This document shows positions 9,068 to 16,949 of a stretch of DNA of 64,000 nt, one piece after another (position 1 is the first letter of the stretch; the number at the start of each line of letters is the position of its first letter). Where the stretch lies: positions 1,984,001-2,048,000 of the forward strand of contig JADJXJ010000001.1 in NCBI GenBank assembly GCA_016715945.1. Direction: 5' to 3'. The notes beneath the pieces were generated by a model. That model did no database searches, was not told the origin of the DNA, and saw only the letters and a list, made by a program, of their open reading frames with translations. Made by a program: the position numbers and the translations under genes. Origin of the DNA: Bacteroidota bacterium (GTDB lineage Bacteria > Bacteroidota > Bacteroidia > Bacteroidales > F082).

Positions 9068-9634
9068 ATGAAAACAAAAGCATTAACCCTGGCCTTGTTG
9101 CTTATTCTGCCCATGATGCAGCTCTCGGCCAAGAAAAAACCAGGCTATCGCAATTCGGATTACAAAGCGGGCAATTTTGTGCTGCACAACGGTAAGGTGT
9201 ATTACGAAAAGCTTGTGAGCTCAGCTGTACCGTTATCGGTGGCAGCCGACAAGCTGGGCTCGAAAAACGCGCCTCAGGCGGGCATTCAGGTGAAAAGCAG
9301 CGACAGTGAGGCCGTCAAAGGTGTGCTCATCCGCAAAACATTCGACTGGGCCGCCATGGGTTACAAGCCCAAAAAACTCCCCTTGTTTGCCCGTTTGCCT
9401 GTGAATGGCAATTTCGAGCTTGCCACCACCGATCAGGGAAAGCGCATCAGGGTGACCGACATCTGGTTTACCAATCAGATGAAAGCCGGAGCAGGTCAGC
9501 ATCTTACCCTCGAAAACATGGTCACCAAAAAAGGCGGGTTTGCTTTCCGTAAAAACAAAAAGGTGATGCGAGGCCTCGAGATGCTCGACCGTGGACTGAG
9601 CGAAACGTTTCAGATCCAGGGCAGCGGTTTCTGA
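9068..9634 (+). CDS. small secreted protein of unknown function
   Basis: I chose ATG 9068 because it starts a signal peptide (MKTKALTLALLLILPMMQLSA) and follows a well-spaced promoter, although the frame is open from 8822. The 188-residue product is basic (KKKPGYRNSDYKAGNF at the mature N-terminus) and strand-rich, with no Cys in the mature part. It contains 'FATLP'-like short strands around 'LPLFARLPVNGNFELATT' and a Gly-rich C-terminus. It is divergent from the envelope operon and shares a 214-base intergenic region with it, so the two may be co-regulated. No family recognised. Confidence 0.7.
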   Translation: MKTKALTLALLLILPMMQLSAKKKPGYRNSDYKAGNFVLHNGKVYYEKLVSSAVPLSVAADKLGSKNAPQAGIQVKSSDSEAVKGVLIRKTFDWAAMGYKPKKLPLFARLPVNGNFELATTDQGKRIRVTDIWFTNQMKAGAGQHLTLENMVTKKGGFAFRKNKKVMRGLEMLDRGLSETFQIQGSGF

Positions 9635-9643
9635 GGTGAGTGA

Positions 9644-11404
9644 TCAGAACACCCGGCCCACAGGATAAACCCTGAGCCTGGCATCCCACCAGGGACTTTT
9701 GCTGTAGAACCAGTTGAGCTGCAATTGCTGACTGGCTGCAAAAGCTGCATCTGTGGCTTTGCGCCTCTCGTATTCCTCCCGTAATCCGGGCATGGTATCG
9801 AGCATCCTGCGCGCCAGGCTTTCCATCACATAACTCTCGGCATACTCCTTCTGCTCGAAGATGGTATTGAAAAAACCCCACTCCAGAAGGCTGCCATTAC
9901 CCTCAGGCTCAAGCATATGCGCCAGCAGGCGCACTTTGGGCTGCGCAACCGGAACCAGCACACTTCCTGCCGGAAAGTTTTGCACGCTTTCAAATTCTTC
10001 CATCTCCATCTGACTGATGCGGTGCCTGCCCTCGTATGGTGTGCGCGCCCACTCCGCCCGCGTGAAACGATACTGCCGCAGGCGAATGCTGGTATCAGTC
10101 TTAATCACTTTAAAATCAATCCCGTGCCATCTGAGGCGGTCGATAACTGCCGTCCACTCCACCGGCACCACATAATACTTTGGCAGCTCTATGTATTTGG
10201 TTACCACCGACTTGTCGAATATTGGCAATTGCATGTCCACAGGCCTGGTGTTGTCGTAAATAAACCAATCGCCTCCGGTGAGTTCGCTTTTGCGCAACTC
10301 ATACTCCACACCTTTGAAATTCACCATGATGCTGTCGTACATATCCACCTTAAACCTCAGTGGAAATGGTTGTGCCCGGAAGTCGTCGGAAGCCGCCAGC
10401 CGATCGGCTTTCCCGATGGCAGCTTTCAGCTGCTGGTGCTGATCGTTTAGCACCTTCATTGTGGCAAGAATAATTTGTTTGGTACCTTCAACCCTGGGCT
10501 GGTAGGGTTTGAGCATATGGGTCTCGACGAGCAGTCCCGGCCGGTTGAGCACCGCGGTGTAGCCCTGCGAGAACATCGGACCTGACACACCAGCAATGAG
10601 TCCGCTGCGCGGATCGTGCCAACGCCTGAAACTTACGTACGGAAAAATGGGGAAGCCCGCCTCGTCCATCAGCCGCCCGAGCTGTGGCAAATAGGCTTCC
10701 TTTTGCCAGGCTGTGAGCCCCGGATCCATCTGCCCGTGTGTTTCGAGCGAGTAGGTCATCACATACTGATAATCAGCCCCATCGGAGGTATGGGTGTCAA
10801 TGAAAAAATCGGGCATCCATTGATGGAACAGTCTTAGCCAGGCCTGCATTTCGGGGGCATCGGCTTTCAGGTGATCGCGATTGAGGTTGAGGTTTTGAGC
10901 TGTGGTGCGCCAACCCATTTCCTTCGGGCCGTTTTGGTTGATCCTGTTGTAAGGCCCGAAACGCTCGTGACCATCCACGTTGAAAACGGGAATAAACAAC
11001 AGGCTTACCTTGTCGAACAGTTCCTTGTGTTTGCCGTAGATGATCAGGTCGCGGAGCAACAACAAACCGGCATCCTTGCCTTCAGGCTCGCCGGGGTGTA
11101 TGCCGGCCTGCACCCACAAGATCAGCCGGCCGGCCTTGCGGATGCGCGCAGGATCGTTCAGGCCGTCGCGGTCGTAGAGGGCACAAACCAGTTTTCGGCC
11201 TTGCGGGCTGATGCCAAATTCCGATACGGTGAGCTGGCGCGATGCCTTGTCGAGGCGCGAAAGAAAATCCAGCGTTTCCTGGTAGCGCGGTGTTTCAAGG
11301 CCACCCGACTTTTCGAAATGGGTCAGCCAGTCGGATTGAGAAAACACCTGAGCACATGTGACTAAAAACCAGAGAAGTAAGAGATATTTGCCTGTAGATT
11401 TCAT
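9644..11404 (-). CDS. M14 family zinc carboxypeptidase, secreted
   Basis: The 586-residue product has a signal peptide (first about 22 residues) and an M14 metallopeptidase domain. The first zinc-binding pair is His103 and Glu106 (GIHPGEPEG). The third ligand is the His in 'FIDTHTSDGADYQ', and the catalytic Glu is in 'GLLVETHML'. M14 enzymes remove C-terminal amino acids from peptides. The size, with a C-terminal region of about 250 residues after the catalytic domain, matches the larger Bacteroidota secreted members. The gene begins one base after the stop of the upstream short-chain dehydrogenase, so the two are co-transcribed. It is convergent with the small secreted protein gene to its left. 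The exact peptide substrate is unknown. Confidence 0.9.
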   Translation of the reverse strand: MKSTGKYLLLLWFLVTCAQVFSQSDWLTHFEKSGGLETPRYQETLDFLSRLDKASRQLTVSEFGISPQGRKLVCALYDRDGLNDPARIRKAGRLILWVQAGIHPGEPEGKDAGLLLLRDLIIYGKHKELFDKVSLLFIPVFNVDGHERFGPYNRINQNGPKEMGWRTTAQNLNLNRDHLKADAPEMQAWLRLFHQWMPDFFIDTHTSDGADYQYVMTYSLETHGQMDPGLTAWQKEAYLPQLGRLMDEAGFPIFPYVSFRRWHDPRSGLIAGVSGPMFSQGYTAVLNRPGLLVETHMLKPYQPRVEGTKQIILATMKVLNDQHQQLKAAIGKADRLAASDDFRAQPFPLRFKVDMYDSIMVNFKGVEYELRKSELTGGDWFIYDNTRPVDMQLPIFDKSVVTKYIELPKYYVVPVEWTAVIDRLRWHGIDFKVIKTDTSIRLRQYRFTRAEWARTPYEGRHRISQMEMEEFESVQNFPAGSVLVPVAQPKVRLLAHMLEPEGNGSLLEWGFFNTIFEQKEYAESYVMESLARRMLDTMPGLREEYERRKATDAAFAASQQLQLNWFYSKSPWWDARLRVYPVGRVF

Positions 11405-11405
11405 G

Positions 11406-12224
11406 TCATTGTTGTTTTCGTCCGGTAAAAGTGCTCATCGTTTCGTACACACCCAGGCCTTTGCCCACCAGCACATCGAACCAGCGTACAGGCAGGATAC
11501 CTTTGACAAATGGCAGGGTATAAACCATGAAAGGCATGCGCACAAATATTTTGTTCTTTTCGATTCCCCGGATGATTTTGCCGGCAGCCACTTCGGGTTT
11601 CACCCTGGGAATGACAAAATTGGTCTTGACACCTTCGAACATGCCTGTATCAATGTAGCTGGGCGTTACAGTGGTCACTTTGATGCCTGTGCGCAGCTGC
11701 TCCATTTCGAGGCGCACGCTTTCCGACCATCCGAGCACAGCCCATTTGCTTCCCGCATACACCGCCATCTTTGGGTTCGACAGCATGCCTGCCGCCGATG
11801 CTATGGTCACCATGTGTCCGCTGCCACGGGCAATCATTTGCGGCAGAAATGCATGTGCCACCATCATCACACCGGTTATATTCACACCTATGGTCCTGAG
11901 AATCTCGCCGGCCTGATGCTCGTGAAAATATTTTCCTGACACCACTCCTGCATTGAGGATCAGGATGTCCGGCACCCATCCCCTGTCGATCAGTGCTTTG
12001 GCATGAGTTTCCACATCCGCCGGATCGCTCACATCCACCCTGGTAGTCATGACGTGATAACCTTGCTGGCGAAGCTTTTCGGCCTCATTATGCATCAGCT
12101 CTGCATTCACATCCCAAATGCAAAGCTCCGATGCCTTGCGCTCAAGCGCCATCCTGCCCATCAGCAGACCAATGCCCGATGCACCGCCGGTGATCAGCAC
12201 TTTCTTTTGCCCGAAACTACTCAT
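11406..12224 (-). CDS. short-chain dehydrogenase/reductase (SDR)
   Basis: The 272-residue product is a classical SDR. It has the cofactor-binding motif TGGASGIG starting at Thr12, Asp38 in 'CIWDVN' at the end of beta-2 (suggesting NAD preference, an inference), the 'NAG' motif at 91-93, Ser143 in 'IASAAG', and the catalytic Tyr156 and Lys160 in YAGSK. The C-terminal region with 'RMPFMVYTLPFVKGILP' may associate with membranes, as in SDRs acting on lipids. It is the first gene of a two-gene unit with the M14 carboxypeptidase and is divergent from the thioredoxin-fold gene. The substrate cannot be predicted. Confidence 0.9.
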   Translation of the reverse strand: MSSFGQKKVLITGGASGIGLLMGRMALERKASELCIWDVNAELMHNEAEKLRQQGYHVMTTRVDVSDPADVETHAKALIDRGWVPDILILNAGVVSGKYFHEHQAGEILRTIGVNITGVMMVAHAFLPQMIARGSGHMVTIASAAGMLSNPKMAVYAGSKWAVLGWSESVRLEMEQLRTGIKVTTVTPSYIDTGMFEGVKTNFVIPRVKPEVAAGKIIRGIEKNKIFVRMPFMVYTLPFVKGILPVRWFDVLVGKGLGVYETMSTFTGRKQQ

Positions 12225-12239
12225 CGCTTTGTTTTGATT

Positions 12240-12247
12240 TACTTTTG
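12240..12247 (+). promoter_or_regulatory. Bacteroidota -7 element (TACTTTTG)
   Basis: A perfect TAnnTTTG match 54 bases upstream of the chosen ATG at 12302. No -33 TTTG at the ideal 19-base spacing. It lies inside a longer open frame from 12245, so it supports the downstream start. Confidence 0.45.
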
Positions 12248-12301
12248 CACCAATTTATAACCCGAATGAGGGCCGAATTTACACGGAAAATTCAGAATCG
12301 C

Positions 12302-12823
12302 ATGTCAAGAATCATTTTGTTGTCGTTGCTGCTGATTTTCGGCACGCAAACACTAAAACCGCAGGAAATGAACCGCACCATTACCGACCCCAAACGCAAC
12401 AAGGAAGTGCTGATCGACTATGTGACGCGCGAAGCCTTTCTCCTGCCCTTGTTTGGGGAATATTATCAGCAGGATTATGAGATTTATCGCCCTGATGCAC
12501 AGACGATTGAAAAACTCAGGCCGCTGCTCGACGAGCTGGAAATCACCATTGTGCTTGCAAGCTGGTGTGGCGACAGCCGCGAACAGCTGCCTCGTTTCAT
12601 GAAGATCCTCGATCTGGCTGGCTACAACAGCTCGCGGCTGACCATGATTGCCGTGGACTCCTACAAAACCGGACGTGAAGTAGATGTAACTGGACTGGAA
12701 ATTGAGCGCGTGCCCACCTTTATCTTTTCCAGGAACAAACACGAAATCGGCCGCATCGTCGAGACTCCGCGCGAGACCCTTGAAACAGACCTTTTACACA
12801 TCCTGACCGGTCAGGATCAATAA
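12302..12823 (+). CDS. thioredoxin-fold protein lacking the second active-site Cys
   Basis: I chose ATG 12302, which begins a hydrophobic export signal (MSRIILLSLLLIFGTQ), giving 173 residues. The core has a thioredoxin layout with 'ITIVLASWCGDSREQLPRF' in place of the usual WCxxC: the first Cys is present but the second is replaced (WCGDS). The cis-Pro loop is visible as 'VPTFIF'. Proteins with WCGDS occur widely in Bacteroidota as 'thioredoxin family' members, and the single Cys argues against a normal disulfide reductase cycle. It may act as a chaperone-like or one-Cys redox protein. The next gene, panC, begins 10 bases later, so the two are probably co-transcribed without an evident functional link. 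Confidence 0.8.
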   Translation: MSRIILLSLLLIFGTQTLKPQEMNRTITDPKRNKEVLIDYVTREAFLLPLFGEYYQQDYEIYRPDAQTIEKLRPLLDELEITIVLASWCGDSREQLPRFMKILDLAGYNSSRLTMIAVDSYKTGREVDVTGLEIERVPTFIFSRNKHEIGRIVETPRETLETDLLHILTGQDQ

Positions 12824-12833
12824 GTCAGGCTGC

Positions 12834-13676
12834 ATGATACGTTGCAACACCCGCCACGAGCTGGAGCTTGCCCTCGGAGAAAGCCGGCAGGCCCATAAAA
12901 CAATTGGCTTTGTGCCTACGATGGGAGCCCTGCACGAAGGACACCTACAGCTGATGCGTCAGGCCCAGGCCGAAAACGACCTGCTGGTGGTCAGTATCTT
13001 TGTCAACCCCATTCAGTTCAACAACCGCGAGGATTACGAAAAATATCCACGGGTTGACGAAGCCGACCGGCAATTGCTCGAACAAATTGGATGCGATATT
13101 CTCTTTTCGCCCGACGAACAGGAGATGTATCCCGGGCCGGTGAATGAACGATATCATTTTGGCCCCCTGGAAACGGTGATGGAAGGCGCTTTCCGGCCCG
13201 GCCATTTCAACGGCGTGGCCGTGGTAGTGAAAAGGCTGTTCGATATGGTGAAGCCCACAAAAGCCTATTTTGGTGAAAAAGACTACCAGCAGCTGGCCAT
13301 TATTCAGGCCCTGGTTGAAGGCTATCAGCTTCCTGTTCAGATAGTTCCATGTCCTACGGTGCGCGAAGCCGACGGACTGGCCATGAGCTCGCGCAACATG
13401 CGCCTTGATGCACACCAGCGGAGCATAGCTCCGCGCATCTTTAAGGTGCTGTCGAAGGCCGCAAGCCTCCGCAATGTGCTCAGTCCGGACGAAATGCGGC
13501 AATGGGCCATACTGGAACTTGAAAAAACTCCAGAGTTCAACGTAGAATACGTGGAAGTTGCCGATGCAAGGACGCTTCAGCCACTGCGTCACTGGAACGA
13601 CAGCCCTTCGGCACGCATATTTACTGCCGTTTACCTCGGGCCGGTCCGACTCATCGACAACGTACCGATATTTTAG
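12834..13676 (+). CDS. panC: pantothenate synthetase
   Basis: The 280-residue product joins pantoate and beta-alanine using ATP in pantothenate and CoA synthesis. It shows the family motif 'FVPTMGALHEGH' with the nucleotidyl-transferase histidines His34 and His37, 'VSIFVNPIQFN', 'YFGEKDYQQL' and 'SSRNMRL'. The length matches the family (about 280). It is followed 40 bases later by panD, which makes the beta-alanine. panB is not in the window. The start is the only ATG that gives the conserved N-terminus. Confidence 0.97.
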   Translation: MIRCNTRHELELALGESRQAHKTIGFVPTMGALHEGHLQLMRQAQAENDLLVVSIFVNPIQFNNREDYEKYPRVDEADRQLLEQIGCDILFSPDEQEMYPGPVNERYHFGPLETVMEGAFRPGHFNGVAVVVKRLFDMVKPTKAYFGEKDYQQLAIIQALVEGYQLPVQIVPCPTVREADGLAMSSRNMRLDAHQRSIAPRIFKVLSKAASLRNVLSPDEMRQWAILELEKTPEFNVEYVEVADARTLQPLRHWNDSPSARIFTAVYLGPVRLIDNVPIF

Positions 13677-13684
13677 TATCTTTG
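13677..13684 (+). promoter_or_regulatory. Bacteroidota -7 element (TATCTTTG) before panD
   Basis: A perfect TAnnTTTG starts at the base after the panC stop codon and 40 bases before the panD ATG. This would allow panD to be transcribed alone as well as from upstream. No clear -33 element, because that position is inside panC. Confidence 0.45.
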
Positions 13685-13716
13685 CAGCCCTTTTGGGATT
13701 GACCAAAACACTGATT

Positions 13717-14073
13717 ATGAACATCGAAGTGCTGAAGTCGAAGATTCACCGCGCCACGATCACACAGGCCGATCTGCATTACATTGGCAGCATCGCCATC
13801 GACGAAGACCTGATGGATGCAGCCAACCTGATCGAAAACGAGCGGGTGAACATCTATAACATTACCAATGGCGAACGCCTCGACACCTATGTGATCAAAG
13901 GCAAACGGGGTTCGGGCGTCATCTCGCTCAACGGTGCCGCAGCCCGCAAAGCTGCCGTAGGCGATAAAATTATTATCGTCTCCTATGCCAGCATGGACTT
14001 TGAATCGGCCAAAACCTTCAAACCCTGGATTATCTTCCCCGACGACAACAATAAACTGAACCCGGAAGCTTGA
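13717..14073 (+). CDS. panD: aspartate 1-decarboxylase proenzyme
   Basis: The 118-residue proenzyme makes beta-alanine from aspartate for pantothenate synthesis. It self-cleaves at a Gly-Ser bond to generate the pyruvoyl cofactor. The cleavage site is visible as 'YIGSIAID' (Gly24-Ser25), after 'KIHRATITQADLHY'. The conserved 'ERLDTYVIKG' and 'NGAAAR' segments follow. I chose ATG 13717, which gives exactly the family N-terminus; the frame is open upstream into panC. The stop overlaps the TTG start of the next gene by four bases. Confidence 0.97.
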   Translation: MNIEVLKSKIHRATITQADLHYIGSIAIDEDLMDAANLIENERVNIYNITNGERLDTYVIKGKRGSGVISLNGAAARKAAVGDKIIIVSYASMDFESAKTFKPWIIFPDDNNKLNPEA

Positions 14074-15089
14074 GCAAAGTAGTCCGCAACATCCTTCAAT
14101 ACCTTTTCTTTCTTTTTCTCGGTATCTTTCTTGTCTGGCTGAGCTTTCGCAAGGTTTCAACCGAAGAGCTGCTTCATGGGCTGCGCGAAGCCAATTATTT
14201 CTGGATCCTGGTAGGCTCGGTTTGCGCCATTCTTGCACACATCGTCAGGGCTATGCGCTGGAACCTGCTCATCAACCAGATGAAATACAAAACCCGCACT
14301 TCCACCACCTTTCATGCACTCATGGTTGGCTATATGGCCAATACCGGTGTTCCCAGGCTTGGCGAGTTTATGCGCTGCGGGGTGCTCTCGAAACGCGAGA
14401 AGATTTCCTTTAATGCATTGTTTGGCACAGTGATTTCCGAACGATTGTTCGACCTAATCTTTCTCACCCTTTTCCTTATTCTGGTTGTAGCCGGACAATG
14501 GCAACTTGCCGGAAACTTTGTGAAGGAAATGTTAGCCCCCATGATGCAAAGCCTTAGCAAGCACAGGGTATTAATCGGGCTGGTATCTTTCCTGGTCATT
14601 TTTCTTCTTGTGGCATCGGGCTGGTTCTTATGGAAAAATCGCCGCAATTTGCGTAAGATTCCAGCCTTTGCCCGCCTGCACGATATCCTGGTGAGTGTTA
14701 CACTTGGAATCCGCACCATCGAGCGCATGCCGCAAAAAGGATTGTTTTTGTTTTACACCCTGATCATCTGGCTATTTTATGCGCTGATGATGTATTTTCC
14801 GCTGCTCATGTTGCCCGAAACTGCACCCCTCGGCTTCATGGCAGCCGTTACCCTGCTTGCCATTGGCACCCTGGGCATTGTGGCCCCTGTTCCCGGCGGC
14901 ATCGGCGCTTATCATTTTATCGGCATTGCCGTACTTACACAGCTGTACGATGTTTCGCACAGCGCTGCCGCGAGCTACGTCACCATTACCCATGCGGCCC
15001 AAACCCTGCTCAACGTTGGGGTAGGCGCCATTGGCTATCTGATGTTGTTCTTTTTCAACCGCAAACCTCCGCTCAATGAGCCATCTTGA
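14070..15089 (+). CDS. AglD/YbhN-type integral membrane protein (lysylphosphatidylglycerol synthase TM family)
   Basis: The 339-residue product has about eight hydrophobic segments and belongs to the UPF0104/AglD-like family. It shows the typical 'LRAMRWNLL' after the second segment, 'GRLGE'-like 'GVPRLGEFMRCGVL' and 'PVPGGIGAYH'. Members take part in lipid or glycolipid handling at the inner membrane; the exact reaction is unknown. The likely start is TTG 14070 because it overlaps the panD stop (TTGA) and the next in-frame Met would remove the first membrane segment. It overlaps rfaE2 by 14 bases, so it may be coupled to heptose and LPS synthesis. Confidence 0.88.
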   Translation: MSKVVRNILQYLFFLFLGIFLVWLSFRKVSTEELLHGLREANYFWILVGSVCAILAHIVRAMRWNLLINQMKYKTRTSTTFHALMVGYMANTGVPRLGEFMRCGVLSKREKISFNALFGTVISERLFDLIFLTLFLILVVAGQWQLAGNFVKEMLAPMMQSLSKHRVLIGLVSFLVIFLLVASGWFLWKNRRNLRKIPAFARLHDILVSVTLGIRTIERMPQKGLFLFYTLIIWLFYALMMYFPLLMLPETAPLGFMAAVTLLAIGTLGIVAPVPGGIGAYHFIGIAVLTQLYDVSHSAAASYVTITHAAQTLLNVGVGAIGYLMLFFFNRKPPLNEPS

Positions 15090-15579
15090 CCGCATCAAAC
15101 AAAAAATCCGTAGTAAAGAAGCCCTGAAACCCATGCTGGAACAATGGCGCTTCTTCGGAAAAAAAGTGGTTTTCACCAACGGCTGCTTCGACCTGCTTCA
15201 TCTGGGACACCTTGACTACCTCAGCAAAGCTGCCGACCTGGGCGATGTACTGATCATTGGCGTAAATACGGATGCCTCGGTGCGTAGGATCAAAGGACCA
15301 CAACGGCCCGTTAACGACGAAACAAGCCGCACCATGTTGCTGGCCGGAATGCAGTTTGTGGACGCAGTGGTGCTGTTCGACGAACCCACACCCAAAGAAA
15401 TTATTGACTTTATTCAACCCGATGTGCTGGTCAAAGGCAACGACTACAAGGCTGAAGAAATTGTAGGTTACGACACTGTGATGGCCAAAGGTGGTCAGGT
15501 GATTACCATTCCCCTGGTAAGTGGTTATTCCACAACCGGGATGATAAACCGCATACTCGCAGGGCTAAACGAACAGTAA
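15076..15579 (+). CDS. rfaE2: D-glycero-beta-D-manno-heptose 1-phosphate adenylyltransferase
   Basis: The 167-residue product matches the C-terminal, adenylyltransferase half of HldE as a separate protein. It shows the nucleotidyltransferase motif 'GCFDLLHLGH' (His42 and His45), 'GVNTDASVRRIKGPQRP', and 'LVKGNDYKAEEIVG', which is specific to this family. It transfers AMP to heptose 1-phosphate for ADP-heptose, used in LPS core or surface glycans. The kinase half (RfaE1) is not in the window. The gene overlaps the AglD-like gene upstream by 14 bases, so the two are translated together. Confidence 0.93.
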   Translation: MSHLDRIKQKIRSKEALKPMLEQWRFFGKKVVFTNGCFDLLHLGHLDYLSKAADLGDVLIIGVNTDASVRRIKGPQRPVNDETSRTMLLAGMQFVDAVVLFDEPTPKEIIDFIQPDVLVKGNDYKAEEIVGYDTVMAKGGQVITIPLVSGYSTTGMINRILAGLNEQ

Positions 15580-15653
15580 ACCAAAAGCTTACGGCTCAAT
15601 GAAATGAGCAAAAGCCTGGATTTCTTTTATTGTTCAGGTTGCTCCTGGCAAGG

Positions 15654-16832
15654 TTACTGCACACGAAGCAACAACCCTTTCAGGTATGCCCCCTCAGGAT
15701 GAAAGATGCTCACCGGATGATCGGCCGGCTGCGAAAAATGGTGCAACACCTGCACCGGTCTTCCGGCCTCGATGGCGGCTGCCATCACCACCGACTGAAA
15801 CGACTGGCGATCGACGGCCTGCGAACAACTGAAGGTGTAGATCAGTCCTCCGCTTGCAATCTTGCTGATAGCCAGTTGATTGATGTATTTATAGCCAAGC
15901 AGCCCTTTGTGTCGCTGGCTGTGGTGCTTGGCAAAGGCCGGCGGATCCAGTACGATGATGTCAAACCTATCGTCTGGCATACCTGAAAGGTATCGCTTGG
16001 TGTCTTCACATACGGCCTCATGCCGGTCAGTAACTCCATTGAGCGCCACGTTGCGCTCGCACCATTCGATCGCCTTACGCGAGCTATCGACCGAGACCAC
16101 TTCCTGTGCACCGGCGGCAAGCGCATAGACCGAAAAACCACCTGTATAGCTGAACGTATTGAGTACCTTCCGGCCAGCCGCCATCTTGCCCAGATGCATC
16201 CTGGCATCGCGCTGATCCAAAAAAAATCCTGTCTTCTGCCCTTCGATCCAATCCACCGCAAACCGGTGACCATTCTCGAATACCTCCTCCGTATTATGCG
16301 ATCCTTCCAGATAACCATCCTCGGGCACAACACCGGCCGGAAGAAGCGAACTGCTTTTGTCGAAAACATTAGCAATTTGTCCGCCGGAAACCAGAACAAT
16401 GGCTTTTGCTATTTCTCTCCTGAGCAGAAAAATGCCGGCGGAATGGCACTGCATCACTGCCGTTCTGCCATACACATCCACCACCAGACCAGGCAGGCCG
16501 TCGCCCTCCGAATGCACAAGCCGGTAAGCATTGGTTGCCGTGTTGCCGGCCAGGCCAATCTGCGAGCGCAAGGCGCGGGCTGCTGCAAGCGCTCTGACAA
16601 AGAAGTCCGTATTGAACTCCGTCCTACTGAAAGCGAGCACTTTAACGGCAATGCTGCCACCTTCAAAAAAACCTGTGGCTACAACATTTCCGGCAGCATC
16701 GCTTACCCAAACGGGCGATCCGGCCTGCAATGATTTAGGCACTGCTGCGAGCGCCCCCGAAAAAATCCAGGGATGGCGGCGCATCAGGGCTTCTTCCTTA
16801 CCAGGTTTTAGCTTGACGAGTGGGTAAGTCAT
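15654..16832 (-). CDS. RlmI-type class I rRNA methyltransferase with PUA domain
   Basis: I chose ATG 16832 (392 residues) because it gives the conserved start 'MTYPLVKLKPGKEEALMRRHPWIFSGAL', an N-terminal PUA-type RNA-binding domain. The frame is open upstream to 16922, but that extension contains the promoter element. The catalytic Rossmann domain has 'VLNTFSYTGGFSVYA' (SAM binding), 'VSVDSS', and the cytosine-C5 type motif 'VLDPPAFAKH', plus 'FSCSQ' near the end. RlmI methylates C1962 of 23S rRNA in E. coli. That this one does the same is inference from family. It is convergent with rfaE2. Confidence 0.92.
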   Translation of the reverse strand: MTYPLVKLKPGKEEALMRRHPWIFSGALAAVPKSLQAGSPVWVSDAAGNVVATGFFEGGSIAVKVLAFSRTEFNTDFFVRALAAARALRSQIGLAGNTATNAYRLVHSEGDGLPGLVVDVYGRTAVMQCHSAGIFLLRREIAKAIVLVSGGQIANVFDKSSSLLPAGVVPEDGYLEGSHNTEEVFENGHRFAVDWIEGQKTGFFLDQRDARMHLGKMAAGRKVLNTFSYTGGFSVYALAAGAQEVVSVDSSRKAIEWCERNVALNGVTDRHEAVCEDTKRYLSGMPDDRFDIIVLDPPAFAKHHSQRHKGLLGYKYINQLAISKIASGGLIYTFSCSQAVDRQSFQSVVMAAAIEAGRPVQVLHHFSQPADHPVSIFHPEGAYLKGLLLRVQ

Positions 16833-16848
16833 ACCGGAATGTTTGCTG

Positions 16849-16856
16849 CAAAGGTA
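16849..16856 (-). promoter_or_regulatory. Bacteroidota -7 element (TACCTTTG on minus strand)
   Basis: The minus strand reads TACCTTTG, a perfect -7 match, 16 bases before the ATG at 16832. It supports that start and implies a very short leader. Confidence 0.5.
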
Positions 16857-16893
16857 CAGGCATTTCGTGCCAGGCACGAGATGCCTGCTGCAT

Positions 16894-16926
16894 AAAAAAA
16901 AGGGCTGCAGCCAATGCTGCAACCCT
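16894..16926 (-). terminator. rho-independent terminator of the T9SS subtilase gene
   Basis: On the minus strand a 10-base stem (16917-16926 with 16901-16910, one G-U pair) and a 6-base loop are followed by eight T residues. It begins 23 bases after the stop of the subtilase gene. Confidence 0.8.
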
Positions 16927-16949
16927 GTATGATCTGGTTAGTGAAGAGC

